Below are positions 1 to 5,375 of a DNA stretch of 12,734 nt, one piece after another; the first letter of the stretch is position 1; the number at the start of each line of letters is the position of its first letter. The stretch covers positions 1-12,734 of the forward strand of contig JACQIF010000027.1 in NCBI GenBank assembly GCA_016198635.1. Reading direction: 5' to 3'. The notes below the pieces were generated by a model. That model was given only the letters and a program-made list of their open reading frames with translations. It had not been told where the DNA came from and made no database searches. Origin of the DNA: Candidatus Aenigmatarchaeota archaeon. GTDB taxonomy: Archaea; Aenigmatarchaeota; Aenigmatarchaeia; PWEA01; JACQIF01. The position numbers and the translations under genes were made by a program.

Positions 1-2
1 GG

Positions 3-563
3 TCCGTCACGTTCGTCAGCCAGATTCTTTACATGGTTATAGGGGCGTTCGTCCTGCTAGCAGGCTTCCTCGAAATCAAGGACTACTTCTGGTACGGCCG
101 ATGGTTTTCTCTGGCAATACCGGCTCGTTTCGTCCACACTATGGAAGAGCGTGCGTCTGGAGCCCACACCAGCCTCTGGGCGTCTTTCTCGTTTGGCGTC
201 GTTCTCACACTGATAGAGTTGCCCTGCACAGGAGCGCCGTATCTCGCCGTGCTGACACTGATGTCGCAGAGCGGCCACTCGTACATAACCGCGTTCCCGC
301 TGCTGCTGTACTACAACCTCATCTTCGTGCTCCCGCTGCTAGTGATAATATTTCTCGCTTATCGCGGGACTGAAATGAAGAGGTTCGAGGCCTGGAGGCA
401 GGAACATAGGGGCAAGATGAGGCTCATGATAGGGCTCGCGCTGCTGGCGATAGGCATCTGGATAGTAACGGCCGTAGTGGATAACGTTCTTATTCCGCTG
501 ATTGGATCTATCATAGGAGTCATAGCATTAATGGCGGTGCTGAAAAATGTCTTCAAGGTCTGA
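3..563 (+). CDS. CcdA/DsbD-like thiol-disulfide transporter (5' partial)
   Basis: The reading frame is open to the left window edge, so the N-terminus is missing; the first complete codon is at 3. The visible part is a polytopic membrane protein with about four hydrophobic segments. Around residues 78-93 of the visible part (downstream of the internal Met at 33) is the signature LIELPCTGAPYLAVL. This matches the conserved ELPCTGGPYL-type helix of CcdA / DsbD transmembrane-domain proteins, which carry reducing equivalents across the membrane through a Cys pair. Only this one motif Cys is visible; its partner would lie in the missing N-terminal half. The last 17 nt overlap the ATP-cone gene, suggesting co-transcription. 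Family assignment is fairly firm; the thioredoxin-like partner is unknown. Confidence 0.75.
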   Translation, partial: SVTFVSQILYMVIGAFVLLAGFLEIKDYFWYGRWFSLAIPARFVHTMEERASGAHTSLWASFSFGVVLTLIELPCTGAPYLAVLTLMSQSGHSYITAFPLLLYYNLIFVLPLLVIIFLAYRGTEMKRFEAWRQEHRGKMRLMIGLALLAIGIWIVTAVVDNVLIPLIGSIIGVIALMAVLKNVFKV

Positions 564-1113
564 ACCCACGTATGTGAGAAAGAAGAGCGGCCATGTGGTG
601 CGCTTTAGCAGGAAGAAGCTGGCAGGCTCTATAAAAAGAACTCTGGGCCACGTAAACGTGGAAGACAAGCACCTCACAGACAGGATAACAAGAGATATCT
701 GTGCAGAACTCTGCAGGATAAGCCCTGTGACAGCCGATGCCGATAAGATACGCGGCGCAGTAATCAGGATTCTGAAAAAGAACAAGATACCGGGTGCCGC
801 AGAGTGCTATGACTGCGTTTTCCTGCACATAAAGGGGCTCAAGGTAAAGACCGTGATAAAGAGGAGCGGCAAAAGGGAAGAGTTCGAGCCATACAAGATA
901 TTCAAGTCCATGAGAAAGTCGTTCAGGGACGCGGGTATCGAAGACGGGAAAACCTGCGAACGCCTCACAAAAGAAGTCGTCCGCCTGATAGACAGGAAGT
1001 ATCCAGGGAAGCCCGTTCCGGTAGAAGTTATAAAGGAATATACAGAGTACGTTCTTGTAAAGAACAAAATGCCGCAAGTCGCAAGACACTACATTTTGCA
1101 CAGGTATATGTGA
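547..1113 (+). CDS. Tandem double ATP-cone domain protein
   Basis: A 188-aa protein made almost entirely of two ATP-cone (nucleotide-binding regulatory) repeats. The first covers roughly residues 9-92 (VRKKSGHVVRFSRKKLAGSI...) and the second roughly 100-187 (VIKRSGKREEFEPYKIFKSM...KMPQVARHYILHRYM). Each has the [K/R]-x-x-G-x-x-x-x-F-x-x-x-K-[I/L] opening and the closing hydrophobic R-H-Y-type helix. ATP-cones normally sit at the N-terminus of ribonucleotide reductase or in NrdR, where they sense ATP/dATP. Here there is no reductase domain and no NrdR zinc ribbon. The start at 547 overlaps the preceding gene by 17 nt, and the stop (1111-1113) runs directly into the next gene. A role as a stand-alone nucleotide sensor is inference. 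Confidence 0.8.
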   Translation: MSSRSEPTYVRKKSGHVVRFSRKKLAGSIKRTLGHVNVEDKHLTDRITRDICAELCRISPVTADADKIRGAVIRILKKNKIPGAAECYDCVFLHIKGLKVKTVIKRSGKREEFEPYKIFKSMRKSFRDAGIEDGKTCERLTKEVVRLIDRKYPGKPVPVEVIKEYTEYVLVKNKMPQVARHYILHRYM

Positions 1114-1118
1114 GATGC

Positions 1119-1337
1119 ATGCCGAACGAACAGCTCATATCGCTTGGGATAACGGTCATACTGATAGGATTTCTCCTGTTGGTGGTGGGTTCCTTTGGCA
1201 GTGCAGAAAAATCACAGGTAAAGGTTGGTGTCGGCGGGTTTATAGGGCCTATACCGTTCGGCTTTGCAAACGACCCAAGAATGCTATGGGTTGTTTTGGC
1301 TTTAAGCGTGCTCCTGTTTGTGTTCATGGCCAGGTGA
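1119..1337 (+). CDS. DUF131-like small membrane protein
   Basis: A 72-aa protein with an N-terminal hydrophobic helix (residues about 6-24), a short loop containing VGVGGFIGPIPFGFAND, and a second helix at the C-terminus. The glycine-rich GGFIGPIPFGF loop between two helices is the hallmark of the DUF131 / TIGR00304 family of archaeal membrane proteins, whose function is unknown. I chose the ATG at 1119; an in-frame GTG at 1110 that overlaps the upstream stop is an alternative and would add three residues. It lies six bases after the ATP-cone gene and is probably co-transcribed with it. Its last 36 nt overlap, tail to tail, the convergent gene ending at 1302. Confidence 0.65.
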   Translation: MPNEQLISLGITVILIGFLLLVVGSFGSAEKSQVKVGVGGFIGPIPFGFANDPRMLWVVLALSVLLFVFMAR

Positions 1338-1562
1338 CTGCGCGAAAATGCGCAAAAATTCGCTTGTTATGTACACCAGAAGGCTAATGACAACAAGCAA
1401 CGCGCCTGTCACAGCCAGCGCAACCGGAAATCCAGGAACAAATGTTCCCACTGATATGCCAACCGCTACAAAGGCCGCTGCAACAAACAGGACAAGGAAA
1501 GACACGTTCTCCACAGTGTCCTCGCGTGTCGCACCCTTGAGTTTGAACAGTTTGCGTATCAT
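1302..1562 (-). CDS. Small two-helix membrane protein
   Basis: An 86-aa product: basic N-terminus (MIRKLFKLKG), a short acidic stretch, then two hydrophobic segments at about residues 22-43 and 46-68, and a His/Glu/Gln-rich tail. I do not recognise a family. It is the third gene of the bud32 transcription unit, 17 nt after the Cys-rich gene, with a possible weak ribosome-binding sequence (GGCGG) just upstream of the ATG. Its 3' end overlaps the convergent DUF131-like gene by 36 nt. The opposite-strand ORF over the same interval lacks operon context, so I prefer this one. The charged/hydrophobic layout supports a real membrane protein, but function is unknown. Confidence 0.6.
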   Translation of the reverse strand: MIRKLFKLKGATREDTVENVSFLVLFVAAAFVAVGISVGTFVPGFPVALAVTGALLVVISLLVYITSEFLRIFAQSPGHEHKQEHA

Positions 1563-1579
1563 ATCTATCCGCCAGTCTC

Positions 1580-1891
1580 TTAAGGCAGCGCCTTATTTAT
1601 AACCACAGTGCACTTGTTCGCAACGCATCTTATCTCTCCTTGGCCGCAGTCTAGCGTGTCGGGCGCACACACCTGCGTGCAGAAGACGTTGTCACATATA
1701 GGCGCGCTGTTCCTGTTCACGGCATCCGTGGGATGGCAGCACTCTGCCGGCACGCAGTCTGCATCGCTTGTGCAGAACTTGGGGTCTCCGGGCACCTGCA
1801 ACGTCAACGAAGCCTGAGACAGGACGAGGTGACCTGCTATGAAAAGCACTCCCATGGCCACAAGGCCTGCGATGATCTCCCTATCATTCAT
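1580..1891 (-). CDS. Cys-rich secreted or membrane-anchored protein
   Basis: A 103-aa protein with an N-terminal hydrophobic anchor or signal segment (residues about 6-25) followed by an extracytoplasmic domain with ten cysteines: FCTSDADCVPAECC, a single Cys, then FCTQVC, LDCGQGEIRC and a final KC. Even cysteine number and clustering suggest five disulfides or a metal-binding knot. From memory, the pattern C-T-S-D-x-D-C-V-P-x-x-C-C-H-P...LDCGQG recurs in small secreted proteins of DPANN archaea; no function is known to me. Its ATG overlaps the bud32 stop (ATGA, 4 nt), so it is translationally coupled to bud32. The upstream CcdA/DsbD-like gene on the other strand may be relevant to disulfide supply, but that is speculation. 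Confidence 0.75.
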   Translation of the reverse strand: MNDREIIAGLVAMGVLFIAGHLVLSQASLTLQVPGDPKFCTSDADCVPAECCHPTDAVNRNSAPICDNVFCTQVCAPDTLDCGQGEIRCVANKCTVVINKALP

Positions 1892-2493
1892 CCTACCCGC
1901 CTCGAATAACGGCCGCGACGCTCAACCGCGTGGAGCCTCTTAACGACTGCAGACGCACCCTTAAAATTCTCCATATAGCCTGTTGTTATATCTACCCAGA
2001 GTTTCTTTGCAATGGCTTGGTGTGTGCTCAAAATGGCGCCGTGCAAAAGGTGCAGGTCTGTGGCACGGTCCTCGACGTCACTGGAGAACTTTCCAAGGCC
2101 AAAATCTATGAAATATATGTTGTCACGAGCCACAATAATGTTGCTGGTTGTCAAGTCACCATGAATAATATTGTTGCGATGCAGAGCGGCCACATGCTTT
2201 CCTATTGCCCGGGCTGTCGTGCGAAGCTGCTCCTCTGTCATCCCGTCAAAAATGTCACGCAGTTTCGAACCTTCGATGAACTCCATCCTCAGAATATGTT
2301 TTTCGACGCTGCGGACGACAGGAACAGGCACGCCAGCGCGCCTTGCTGCATCCAGCAAACGGGCTTCTGTTTTGGTCCGTTCTGCACGTAACCGCTGATC
2401 CAGTTCAGGAACTCTGTACCGTTTCGCTATCCTCTCCTTGGCAACGTCCCCGTCGACAGTGACGACTGCCTCTGCCCCTCGTGCTATCTCCAT
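1888..2493 (-). CDS. bud32: Bud32/PRPK, KEOPS complex atypical kinase/ATPase
   Basis: A 201-aa, full-length archaeal Bud32. Visible motifs: the ERIAKRYRVPELDQRLR segment with the ATP-binding Lys (about residue 24), the Glu of helix C in RTKTEARLL (about 43), catalytic HGDLTTSN (111-118) and metal-binding DFGLG (130-134). The Arg-rich C-terminus is typical of the family. Bud32 is the P-loop-less small kinase of KEOPS; it stimulates Kae1 in making N6-threonylcarbamoyladenosine at A37 of ANN-decoding tRNAs. In many euryarchaea it is fused to Kae1; here the two are separate genes about 1.5 kb apart. A TATA-like element centred about 25 nt before the ATG predicts a leaderless transcript. Confidence 0.95.
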   Translation of the reverse strand: MEIARGAEAVVTVDGDVAKERIAKRYRVPELDQRLRAERTKTEARLLDAARRAGVPVPVVRSVEKHILRMEFIEGSKLRDIFDGMTEEQLRTTARAIGKHVAALHRNNIIHGDLTTSNIIVARDNIYFIDFGLGKFSSDVEDRATDLHLLHGAILSTHQAIAKKLWVDITTGYMENFKGASAVVKRLHAVERRGRYSRRVG

Positions 2494-2513
2494 GAAAAAT
2501 ATGGGACGAACGG

Positions 2514-2523
2514 GTTTAAATTA
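2514..2523 (-). promoter_or_regulatory. TATA-box candidate for the bud32 operon
   Basis: On the minus strand the AT-rich element TAATTTAAAC is centred about 25 nt upstream of the bud32 ATG (A at 2493), the spacing expected for a leaderless archaeal transcript. Confidence 0.5.
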
Positions 2524-2573
2524 CGCAGGCTGCCAGTACGCAAGTCTAAGCCCGGGGTGCGCCGACTATAAAG

Positions 2574-2584
2574 CTTAAATATAT
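2574..2584 (+). promoter_or_regulatory. TATA-box candidate for the Lrp/AsnC gene
   Basis: CTTAAATATAT fits the archaeal box A consensus. A start of transcription about 25 nt downstream would fall near 2605, inside the first inverted repeat, giving a leader of roughly 55-60 nt before the ATG at 2664. Confidence 0.5.
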
Positions 2585-2604
2585 GTTTATCCAAGCTCTA
2601 TGGG

Positions 2605-2622
2605 GCTTAACGAGTGTTAAGC
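2605..2622. promoter_or_regulatory. Inverted repeat 1, putative operator at the Lrp promoter
   Basis: Perfect 6-bp arms GCTTAA (2605-2610) and TTAAGC (2617-2622) separated by 6 nt. It lies at the predicted transcription start between the TATA element and the Lrp/AsnC start codon. This is a candidate autoregulatory site; inference from position and symmetry only. Confidence 0.4.
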
Positions 2623-2637
2623 TAATAGTGGGGGTCG

Positions 2638-2653
2638 TGAACGCTAACGTTCA
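2638..2653. promoter_or_regulatory. Inverted repeat 2, putative operator before the Lrp gene
   Basis: Perfect 6-bp arms TGAACG (2638-2643) and CGTTCA (2648-2653) around a 4-nt centre CTAA, ending 10 nt before the start codon. Its centre is about 32 bp (three helical turns) from that of inverted repeat 1, as would suit a multimeric Lrp-type protein binding one DNA face. Confidence 0.4.
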
Positions 2654-2663
2654 TGAGAGTACT

Positions 2664-3110
2664 ATGGACGAGCTAGACAAGAAGATTCTGCGCGTCATGC
2701 AGAAAAACTGCAGGCGCTCATTCCGCGAAATCGCGAAGGAAGTCGGCTCAACGCCTGTGACAGTGATAAACAGAGTGAGGGCGCTTGAACGCAACGGTGT
2801 GATACGCGGCTACGTCGCGGACCTTCACTATGAGAAACTGGGCTACAGTATCATCGGGATCATCGGCGTCATCGCTGAAGGCGCAGGCCTCAAAAAACTT
2901 GAAGAAGAGGTCGCGAAGTTCGACAACATCCGCTTCGTCTATGAAGCCACAGGGGAAACGGACGTCGTACTGGTGGGCAGCTTCAAGGACATGAAGGAGC
3001 TCCAGTCGTTCGTCAAGGAGCGCCTGCTCGCAAAGAACTTCGTCACAAAAACAGTAACGCAGATAGTCACTAACGTCTACAAGGAGTCGCCTATTATAAA
3101 CATCAAATAG
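2664..3110 (+). CDS. Lrp/AsnC-family transcriptional regulator
   Basis: A 148-aa protein of normal family length. Residues 1-50 form the AsnC-type helix-turn-helix (MDELDKKILRVMQKNCRRSFREIAKEVG, then TVINRVRALERNGVIRGY). Residues about 65-140 form the RAM effector-binding domain, ending with the typical GETDVVLVGSFKDMKELQSFV strand-helix. The open frame extends upstream to 2583, but the family start MDELDKKIL at 2664 is the true N-terminus; the upstream 27 codons coincide with promoter and operator-like sequence. Lrp/AsnC proteins bind amino acids or other small ligands and often repress their own genes; the two inverted repeats upstream fit that. The target regulon cannot be read from this window. 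Its 3' end overlaps the convergent gene by 8 nt. Confidence 0.92.
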   Translation: MDELDKKILRVMQKNCRRSFREIAKEVGSTPVTVINRVRALERNGVIRGYVADLHYEKLGYSIIGIIGVIAEGAGLKKLEEEVAKFDNIRFVYEATGETDVVLVGSFKDMKELQSFVKERLLAKNFVTKTVTQIVTNVYKESPIINIK

Positions 3111-3612
3111 TATGCGTCTTATTGCGACGCCACCTCTCCTTTTGCGGTGCATAGAGCACGCCAAACGTGGGTGTGTACTGCACGTTGCAGGCTTTCATGT
3201 CAAGGATTTTGTCTATCTTCTCGCCTATCCGGTCCAATAGGTCTCTAGTGAGACTTACCCTGCAATCTAGGAGTTCAGACGGAGCATCCAGGGCTTCGTC
3301 GGTAAGGTCTGGCTCCTTTTTAGGGTCCATGTTCTGCTGCTGCAGTTCCATATACTCCATTCCGCCGCGAACGATAAGACTCCCCCTACCGCTAGGTTCC
3401 ATCTCCAAGAACCATTCGTATTTTGTATCATCTGGATCGTCAATGGAAAGATACCCGTCTTGTTTCAATCTTGACCATACAGTAGAGTATATCACGGCCT
3501 TGTTCATATCAACAAGATTTTCCCTAAGCTGTTTCTCTGTAGGCAACGCAAAAGTCGCTACTCTGAAAGCCGGGCTCCCTTTCTCTCCGTACCGTGTCCT
3601 CGTATTAATCAC
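3103..3612 (-). CDS. Hypothetical protein, unrecognised
   Basis: A 169-aa product starting with GTG at 3612; no ATG lies near the 5' end until an internal Met about residue 36. The protein is soluble-looking, mixed charged, with a central acidic region (EPDLTDEALDAPSEL) and a basic C-terminus (QKERWRRNKTHTI). The segment VIYSTVWSRLKQDGYLSI resembles a winged-helix recognition-helix/wing turn, but that is weak. A very AT-rich element at 3636-3650 lies about 25-35 nt upstream of the GTG and supports transcription from here. It is convergent with, and overlaps by 8 nt, the Lrp gene. No function is proposed. Confidence 0.55.
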   Translation of the reverse strand: MINTRTRYGEKGSPAFRVATFALPTEKQLRENLVDMNKAVIYSTVWSRLKQDGYLSIDDPDDTKYEWFLEMEPSGRGSLIVRGGMEYMELQQQNMDPKKEPDLTDEALDAPSELLDCRVSLTRDLLDRIGEKIDKILDMKACNVQYTPTFGVLYAPQKERWRRNKTHTI

Positions 3613-3635
3613 CGACTATACTTTCTATTATTGAA

Positions 3636-3650
3636 TTATATAAATAAATA
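3636..3650. promoter_or_regulatory. AT-rich divergent promoter element
   Basis: A 15-nt run beginning TTATATAAATAAATA lies between the hypothetical gene (minus, GTG at 3612) and the plus-strand micro-ORF and zinc-ribbon gene. Box-A-like sequence can be read on both strands, at about 29 nt from the minus start and about 32 nt from the ATG at 3675. Confidence 0.4.
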
Positions 3651-3674
3651 CTTATTGGTACGAGAATTAAACAA

Positions 3675-3752
3675 ATGTTCATTTATACGCTGTGGGCCAC
3701 AGTTTTTGTTCTACGTCTGCCGATGGCGTCGTTATTAGCCTATGTGACGTAA
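3675..3752 (+). CDS. Possible 25-codon hydrophobic micro-ORF
   Basis: ATG at 3675 opens 25 codons ending in TAA (3750-3752), seven bases before the zinc-ribbon gene. The predicted peptide (MFIYTLWATVFVL...MASLLAYVT) is long enough and hydrophobic enough to be a single membrane-spanning helix. A strong AT-rich element sits about 30 nt upstream. A palindrome, CTGTG-GGC-CACAG followed by five T (3690-3707), lies inside it and would form a hairpin in the transcript, so the segment could instead be an attenuator-like leader. Whether it is translated cannot be decided from sequence. Confidence 0.25.
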   Translation: MFIYTLWATVFVLRLPMASLLAYVT

Positions 3753-3759
3753 ACGACAG

Positions 3760-4014
3760 ATGCCCAAATTAAACGTCTGTGCGACGTGCCACAGTCGCAA
3801 GATAAAAGAGGATATGAGATCGATGAAATGCGGCGACTGCGGCTCTACAGGACCTTTCATGCTACTGGAGGCAACGGCAGCAGCACAGCTCAAGCCAAGG
3901 GCAACCGGCGACCCGAACGCGAGACCGCCGCACTATAGGTTTGCAACGAAGCTAATCGGAGTTTCTGTGGCACTCGTAACCTTGCTTGTGTTAATGCTGC
4001 TCCTGCGCCGTTGA
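3760..4014 (+). CDS. Zinc-ribbon protein with C-terminal membrane anchor
   Basis: An 84-aa protein. Residues 7-27 contain two CxxC pairs (CATC at 7-10, CGDC at 24-27) forming a small zinc ribbon. A low-complexity linker follows, then one hydrophobic segment at about 62-81 (LIGVSVALVTLLVLMLLL) ending in RR. The layout is that of a tail-anchored cytoplasmic zinc ribbon; such proteins are common in archaea and mostly uncharacterised. The start at 3760 is the only good one and leaves the zinc ribbon at the very N-terminus. A weak TATA-like sequence (GTTATTAG, near 3734) is 26 nt upstream. The last 24 nt overlap the convergent kae1 gene. Confidence 0.65.
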   Translation: MPKLNVCATCHSRKIKEDMRSMKCGDCGSTGPFMLLEATAAAQLKPRATGDPNARPPHYRFATKLIGVSVALVTLLVLMLLLRR

Positions 4015-5001
4015 GAGCCAACCGCACTCAACATCGTCTGTGCGCCACAACTGTATTATTTTGCTCTGCTGCGGCATTAGCAACGCACCTGCTTCGTGGG
4101 CTAACAGGCCAGCATAGGCTATCATTGTACCGTTATCCCCAGCGTACGTACGATCGACAACGTATGAACGCGCGCCGCGTTCTCTGCACATCGTATCCAG
4201 CATCTCAGCAAGCCGACCGTTCGCAGCGACGCCGCCTGTGAGTAACACGTCACGTTTGCCTGTATGCGCGAGCGCGCGCTCCGTGACCTCAGTAAGCATG
4301 GCAAAGCACGTCTCTTGCAGGGAAAAACATATGTCTTCGAGACTTGCGCCACGCTTGAGTCTCTTCGTTGCCTCTGTGATGAGTCCGGTGAACGACAGGT
4401 CCATGCCTTTTACGACGTACGGCAGTTCGACATAATGGCCGTTCTTGGCCAACGCCTCTATCTTAGGCCCACCTGGTTCTTGCAAACCTGCTGCCCGAGC
4501 GAACGTGTCAAGAGCGTTTCCTATGGCTATGTCCTCTGTTTCACCGAAGATGCGGTAGCGACCTTCGGCGTAAGCGATAATCTGCGTGTTGCCGCCAGAT
4601 ACGTAAACGATGAGCGGATCGCGAACGCCTGTGGTAAGCTTCCCTACCTCTATATGGGCTATGCAGTGGTTGACACCTGCCAGTGGCACGTCCAAACGTG
4701 CAGCCAGCGCACGGGCAAATGTAGCGCCCACACGCAAACACGGCGGCAGTCCCGGGCCCTGGCTGAACGCGATGACGTTAACGTCTTCCAAACGCACGCC
4801 TGCTTTCGCCAACGCTGTCTGAAGCACTTCATCGCAAACATCAGCGTGGTGAGCGGCGGCTTCGCGTGGGTGGATGCCGCTGCCTTTTGGCGGGACGTAC
4901 ATCTCCTTGTGGCCGCCGAGTATGTCATACGCGCCGTTACGCGAACGGACGAAACCTACTCCGAATGTGTGCGCGGTGGACTCGATACCGAGGCAGAGCA
5001 T
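3991..5001 (-). CDS. kae1: Kae1 / TsaD-family tRNA threonylcarbamoyltransferase
   Basis: A 336-aa, full-length archaeal Kae1, catalytic subunit of KEOPS. It transfers threonylcarbamoyl from threonylcarbamoyl-AMP to A37 of ANN-decoding tRNAs (t6A). Visible ASKHA-fold features: N-terminal LGIESTAHTFGVG; metal-binding His112 and His116 in NHCIAHIE; the phosphate-loop YVSGGNTQ (133-140); DLSFTGL; LTGGVAANGRL; and the late DNGTMIAYAG with the third metal ligand Asp. There is no C-terminal Bud32 fusion. One local oddity is GPGLPPCLRVG where GPGLGPCLRVG is usual. The ATG at 5001 lies 27 nt from the centre of a symmetrical TATA element shared with the divergent gene. The 3' end overlaps the zinc-ribbon gene by 24 nt. 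Confidence 0.96.
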   Translation of the reverse strand: MLCLGIESTAHTFGVGFVRSRNGAYDILGGHKEMYVPPKGSGIHPREAAAHHADVCDEVLQTALAKAGVRLEDVNVIAFSQGPGLPPCLRVGATFARALAARLDVPLAGVNHCIAHIEVGKLTTGVRDPLIVYVSGGNTQIIAYAEGRYRIFGETEDIAIGNALDTFARAAGLQEPGGPKIEALAKNGHYVELPYVVKGMDLSFTGLITEATKRLKRGASLEDICFSLQETCFAMLTEVTERALAHTGKRDVLLTGGVAANGRLAEMLDTMCRERGARSYVVDRTYAGDNGTMIAYAGLLAHEAGALLMPQQSKIIQLWRTDDVECGWLSTAQEQH

Positions 5002-5024
5002 AGAACTAGGAACCTCAACAATGG

Positions 5025-5031
5025 TTAAATA
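5025..5031. promoter_or_regulatory. Shared bidirectional TATA element, kae1 / 5055 gene
   Basis: TTAAATA (plus) / TATTTAA (minus) is centred at 5028, exactly 27 nt from the first base of both start codons (5001 minus, 5055 plus). It is a plausible single TBP site serving both genes as leaderless transcripts. A second AT-rich run at 5041-5051 is too close to 5055 for a box A of that gene. Confidence 0.45.
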
Positions 5032-5054
5032 GACGTTGGAATAATAATATTTCT

Positions 5055-5372
5055 ATGGTTAGCGAAATCGCAGATACTTCGGATAAAGTGCTTCTGGCGG
5101 CTATAGAACAAACTTCTAGGAGACTTCAAAGGGATTATGTAAGTTTGGAACAGGTTGACGAAACATTGAAACAAATAGAAGAAGAGATAGGACAGACTAT
5201 ATATGGTAAAAGAAGAGGGGATTCTCCAAGAGAAATTCCTCAAGGGCTATATGCGGATCTTGCTTTTTTAGAAAAGTTTATGTTGATAAAAAGGGAAGGA
5301 GATAGTGTTGCTACGAGCGGAATAGGTTGTCTGCTCGGAGATTCTTTCTTGTTTAAGGCCAAAAAATTGTAA
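5055..5372 (+). CDS. Hypothetical protein, AT-rich orphan gene
   Basis: A 105-aa product that I do not recognise. Residues about 8-50 are strongly helical and charged (TSRRLQRDYVSLEQVDETLKQIEEEIGQTI), possibly a short coiled coil. Residues about 63-98 (GLYADLAFLEKFMLIKREGDSVATSGIG) have a helix-then-strand pattern faintly like a winged-helix tail. Third codon positions are visibly AT-richer than in neighbouring genes such as kae1, so it may be foreign or weakly expressed. It is divergent from kae1 and ends 3 nt before the convergent ATP-grasp gene. A TATA-like element 27 nt upstream and clean packing between two real genes support it being genuine. Confidence 0.55.
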   Translation: MVSEIADTSDKVLLAAIEQTSRRLQRDYVSLEQVDETLKQIEEEIGQTIYGKRRGDSPREIPQGLYADLAFLEKFMLIKREGDSVATSGIGCLLGDSFLFKAKKL

Positions 5373-5375
5373 GAT

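Noticed and set aside
1318..1602. A 94-codon plus-strand frame, Thr/Ala-rich
   Set aside because: It is antisense to the two-helix membrane gene, which fits the bud32 operon; the product looks like low-complexity shadow sequence.
2583..2663. A longer Lrp/AsnC protein starting at 2583
   Set aside because: The extra 27 residues precede the conserved MDELDKKIL start, and their codons overlap the TATA and palindromic operator-like sequences.
3690..3707. A factor-independent terminator (hairpin plus T-run)
   Set aside because: It lies between divergent genes with no upstream plus-strand gene to terminate; kept only as a possible leader hairpin.
4264..5028. A 254-codon open frame on the plus strand
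   Set aside because: It lies entirely opposite kae1, whose motifs are unmistakable; the antisense product is Cys/Val-rich without family motifs.
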